Shown here: piece after piece, positions 5,108 to 9,885 of the stretch | Position numbering within the stretch: position 1 is the stretch's first letter | Layout: every line of letters begins with the position of its first letter | NCBI GenBank assembly: GCA_964544115.1 | Contig: CAZJBP010000137.1 | Location: forward strand, 1 to 9,885 | Direction: 5' to 3' | Source: CAZJBP01 sp964544115 | Lineage (GTDB): Bacteria > Verrucomicrobiota > Kiritimatiellia > UBA8416 > JADHWI01 | Length of the DNA stretch: 9,885 nt | Translations under genes and position numbers: made by a program | Notes under the pieces: model-generated | Databases searched by the model: none | Told to the model about the DNA's origin: nothing | The model's input: only the letters and a program-made list of their open reading frames with translations

Positions 5108-7264
5108 ATGCTATCCGGAATGACACGGCGAATTCAGCTCGGTCTCGCGCGGAGCGCGCCTGCGTTGGCCGGAAGGCGGCGGCTTCTCAGATGGGCTGCG
5201 TGGTGTGCCGTGGGGCTCGGCGTTGTGTCGACCCAGGCGGCCACCGTGCACCGGGAGACCGAGTACGTTGAGAGCGAGGTCCTGGTAACCTTTAAGACGT
5301 CGGCCAGCCTGCCGGCGGCCCGCGCGGCACTGGGCGGCCGCTCGCTGGAACTGGCGAAGCACTTCGCCTGGCTCTCGGAGCGCAGGGGCCGGCCGTGTGG
5401 ACTGGTGCGCGCCGCAGGCCGGACGACTGCGGACCTGATCGCCGAGCTGAAGCGCGATCCTTCGATTGAGACCGTGGAGCCGAACTATCTGCGCTGGACC
5501 TGCGCTGGATCCCAGCCCAATGACGCCCTGTTTGGGCAGTTGTGGGGCTTTCAGAATACCGCGCAGACCGTGAATGGCGCCGCGGGAACTGCGGGCGATG
5601 ACATCCGCTTCCCGTCGGCACGGTCCCTGGCGCGGCCCGGCGTCAGCAACGTGGTGGTCGCCGTGATAGACACCGGCGTGGATGGAGCGCATCCGGACCT
5701 GGCGGCCAACCTGTGGACGAACCCCGGCGAGACCCCCAACAACGGCGTGGATGACGACGGCAACGGGTACGTGGATGATCTCCACGGCTTTGACTTTGTC
5801 GGCTACGTGGCCGCCCCCACGGACGCGGGCGAGCATGGCACCCACGTGAGCGGAACGATTGCGGCGGTTGGCAACAACCGTCTGGGCGTGATCGGAGTGG
5901 CGGAGCGGGCGCGCGTCATGGCGCTGAAAGTGTCCAGCGACGGCACCAGCATCGACAGCGCCTCGGAGATTGAGGCGCTGCAGTATGCGGCGATGATGAA
6001 AGGGCGGGGTGTCAACATTGTGGCGATAAATGCCTCATACGGCGGCGGCGGGTTCTCCGCCACGGAGCAGGCCGCGATTCAGGCCGCCGGGAACGCCGGG
6101 ATTGTCCTCTGCGCCGCGGCGGGCAATGACGGTTCGGACAACAATACGACCCCCGTGTATCCCGCGTCCTACCGCCTGGCGAACATGATCGTCGTGGCGG
6201 CCACGGATCAGAACGATGCCCTGGCGAGTTTCTCGAACTATGGTTCGACATCGGTTGACCTGGCGGCTCCCGGAGTGAACATCCTGTCGACCCTGCCGAC
6301 CTGGCTGGCCAGCACGACGGCGTCCGTCCAGCGCAACGCCACGACCTACCCGGCCAGCGCATTCACCTATTCGGGGATCACCACTGGCCTGACCGCCACG
6401 ATCTACTATTGCGGGCTGGGCTACCCCGGCGATTTCCCCGCCGCCGTCAACGGCAACATCGCGCTGATCCAGCGCGGGACCCTCTTCTTCTCGGAGAAGG
6501 TGTCCAACGCCATGGCGGCGGGGGCCAGGGCGGCCATCATCTACAACAACGTATCGGGGAGCTTCCTGGGCACGCTCCAGACCGCCGGCACGTGGATCCC
6601 GGCCGTCGCCATTACCGATGTGGACGGCGCGGCGCTGCGGGCGACCACGCTTCCCGGAACGGGTAAGGTGGTCAACACGGCGGGCCCGAACGACTATTAC
6701 CGATACATGAACGGCACCTCCATGGCCACGCCCCACGTCGCGGGCGCCGTGGCCTTTGCCGCCATGAATTTTCCCGGCGAGAGCGCAGCCCAGCGCGTCC
6801 AGCGGATTCTGGCGAACGTCGACAGCGTACCCGCCCTGCTGGGCAGGACCCGGACCGGCGGACGCCTCAACCTCGAGCGCACCGTGGATACCGACAGGAA
6901 CGGCATGCCGGATTGGTGGGAACAGCTCTACTTTTCGCGGCCGACCGGGGATGCTCCGGATGCGGATCCGGATCATGACGGCGCCGGCAACCTCGAGGAG
7001 TGGTTGGCGGGCACTCATCCAACCCATGCGAGTTCCTGCCTGCGCCTGTCGGTCAGCGCCGCGCAGGGCACGAATGGATTTACGGTCAGTTGGCAGAGCG
7101 TGCAGGGCAAGACCTACCGGCTCGATCGCGCGACCAACCTGACCGCCGGCTTCACCAGTCTTGTGCGGACGAACATCGCGGCCTCCCCGCCGCTGAACAC
7201 GGAGACCGATACCCAGGCAGCCACTCGGCGCGCTTCGTTCTACCGCGTCCGCCTGGAGCCCTAG
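5108..7264 (+). CDS. secreted subtilisin-like serine protease (S8) with PA domain
   Basis: This 718-residue exported endopeptidase has a signal region at residues 1-45 with a basic stretch (GRRRLLR) and hydrophobic core (WAAWCAVGLGVV). An inhibitor-type propeptide follows at about 55-130 (SEVLVTFK ... SIETVEPNYLRW). The S8 catalytic residues are all present: D188 in VIDTGVDG, H243 in GEHGTHVSGT, oxyanion N340 in AAAGNDG, and S538 in NGTSMATPHVAGA. Between N340 and S538 a protease-associated (PA) domain is inserted at about 430-515 (NIALIQRGTLFFSEKV, AGARAAIIYN). The C-terminus has acidic loops (DTDRNGMPDWWEQLYF, 594-609; DADPDHDGAGNLEEW, 618-632) resembling thrombospondin type 3 or dockerin-like calcium sites. 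A beta-rich tail then ends FYRVRLEP. The ATG at 5108 or 5120 is taken; both have weak ribosome-binding sites. Upstream in-frame codons overlap the opposite operon and are not used. It is probably a degradative enzyme at the cell surface or outside. Confidence 0.95.
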   Translation: MLSGMTRRIQLGLARSAPALAGRRRLLRWAAWCAVGLGVVSTQAATVHRETEYVESEVLVTFKTSASLPAARAALGGRSLELAKHFAWLSERRGRPCGLVRAAGRTTADLIAELKRDPSIETVEPNYLRWTCAGSQPNDALFGQLWGFQNTAQTVNGAAGTAGDDIRFPSARSLARPGVSNVVVAVIDTGVDGAHPDLAANLWTNPGETPNNGVDDDGNGYVDDLHGFDFVGYVAAPTDAGEHGTHVSGTIAAVGNNRLGVIGVAERARVMALKVSSDGTSIDSASEIEALQYAAMMKGRGVNIVAINASYGGGGFSATEQAAIQAAGNAGIVLCAAAGNDGSDNNTTPVYPASYRLANMIVVAATDQNDALASFSNYGSTSVDLAAPGVNILSTLPTWLASTTASVQRNATTYPASAFTYSGITTGLTATIYYCGLGYPGDFPAAVNGNIALIQRGTLFFSEKVSNAMAAGARAAIIYNNVSGSFLGTLQTAGTWIPAVAITDVDGAALRATTLPGTGKVVNTAGPNDYYRYMNGTSMATPHVAGAVAFAAMNFPGESAAQRVQRILANVDSVPALLGRTRTGGRLNLERTVDTDRNGMPDWWEQLYFSRPTGDAPDADPDHDGAGNLEEWLAGTHPTHASSCLRLSVSAAQGTNGFTVSWQSVQGKTYRLDRATNLTAGFTSLVRTNIAASPPLNTETDTQAATRRASFYRVRLEP

Positions 7265-7287
7265 TCCGCGTGGGTGGTGTTTTTTTT

Positions 7288-7361
7288 GACAGGATTAACA
7301 GGATGGACAGGATGGCGCCCCCCCCCCGGCAGCCAATCCTGAAGATCCTGTAAATCCTGTC
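7288..7361. repeat. ACAGGAT nonamer inverted array (large stem-loop)
   Basis: The left arm holds three 9-base units: ACAGGATTA (7289), ACAGGATGG (7298) and ACAGGATGG (7307). The right arm holds AATCCTGAA (7335), GATCCTGTA (7344) and AATCCTGTC (7353). Pairing gives 9 bp (7288-7296 with 7353-7361), 7 bp (7298-7304 with 7345-7351) and 6 bp (7308-7313 with 7336-7341), all in register. A T8 run (7280-7287) precedes it and a C10 run (7318-7327) lies in the loop. The T-run is on the wrong side for a plus-strand terminator. It may still protect or end the protease transcript. Confidence 0.85.
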
Positions 7362-7443
7362 CGCCCCCTTCTCCTGTCCGCCCCGTTCGCTCCGGCCGTG
7401 AACGCGCTTGCGGCCTGCGTCGGGGCTCTGAGACACTACGGGC

Positions 7444-9885
<2,442 letters not shown>

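Noticed and set aside
7280..7361. Classical rho-independent terminator after the protease
   Set aside because: The T8 run precedes the stem on the plus strand instead of following it, and on the minus strand it would be an A-run.

Overview
This is a GC-rich bacterial chromosome fragment, about 70% GC in sample stretches of rtcB and uvrA. It most likely comes from the Verrucomicrobiota/Kiritimatiellota side of the PVC group. The two main clues are the secreted subtilase and the intergenic DNA. The subtilase ends in a DxDxNGMPDWWE / DPDHDGAGNLEEW calcium-loop segment followed by a 'GKTYRLDRATNL...FYRV' tail, a style common in that group. The intergenic spaces carry 7- and 9-nt periodic arrays. 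The placement is an inference from these features, not a marker-gene result.

Layout, left to right. Bases 97-701 hold two small overlapping membrane-protein genes of unknown function, at about 55% GC, preceded by an imperfect palindrome. Bases 702-829 hold a perfect 9-bp hairpin and a TGAACCC heptamer array that ends 5 nt before rtcB. Bases 830-2272 encode a complete RtcB RNA ligase. Bases 2273-2532, between convergent genes, hold a GATTGNN heptamer array with inverted arms and a GTCCTC-rich repeat. On the minus strand, 4942-4478 (DUF3015) and 4443-2533 (a DUF4105/Lnb_N-type envelope protein with a probable outer-membrane beta domain) form a two-gene operon. A divergent spacer follows, then a complete secreted subtilisin-like protease at 5108-7264 with propeptide, PA-domain insertion and C-terminal calcium-loop tail. 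Bases 7265-7443 hold a large 9-nt-periodic inverted repeat. From 7444 to the window end runs a UvrA-family ATPase of an unusual sequence class, 814 codons without a stop and cut by the window edge.

How the genes relate. Only the DUF3015-DUF4105 pair, and the two small membrane genes, look like genuine operons. RtcB (RNA repair), the protease (export) and UvrA (DNA repair) appear to be single transcription units with repeat-filled spacers. I see no mobile element, CRISPR array, RNA gene or recognisable defence island. The least-described parts are the DUF3015/DUF4105 envelope pair, the divergent UvrA class, and the families of short-period intergenic arrays.
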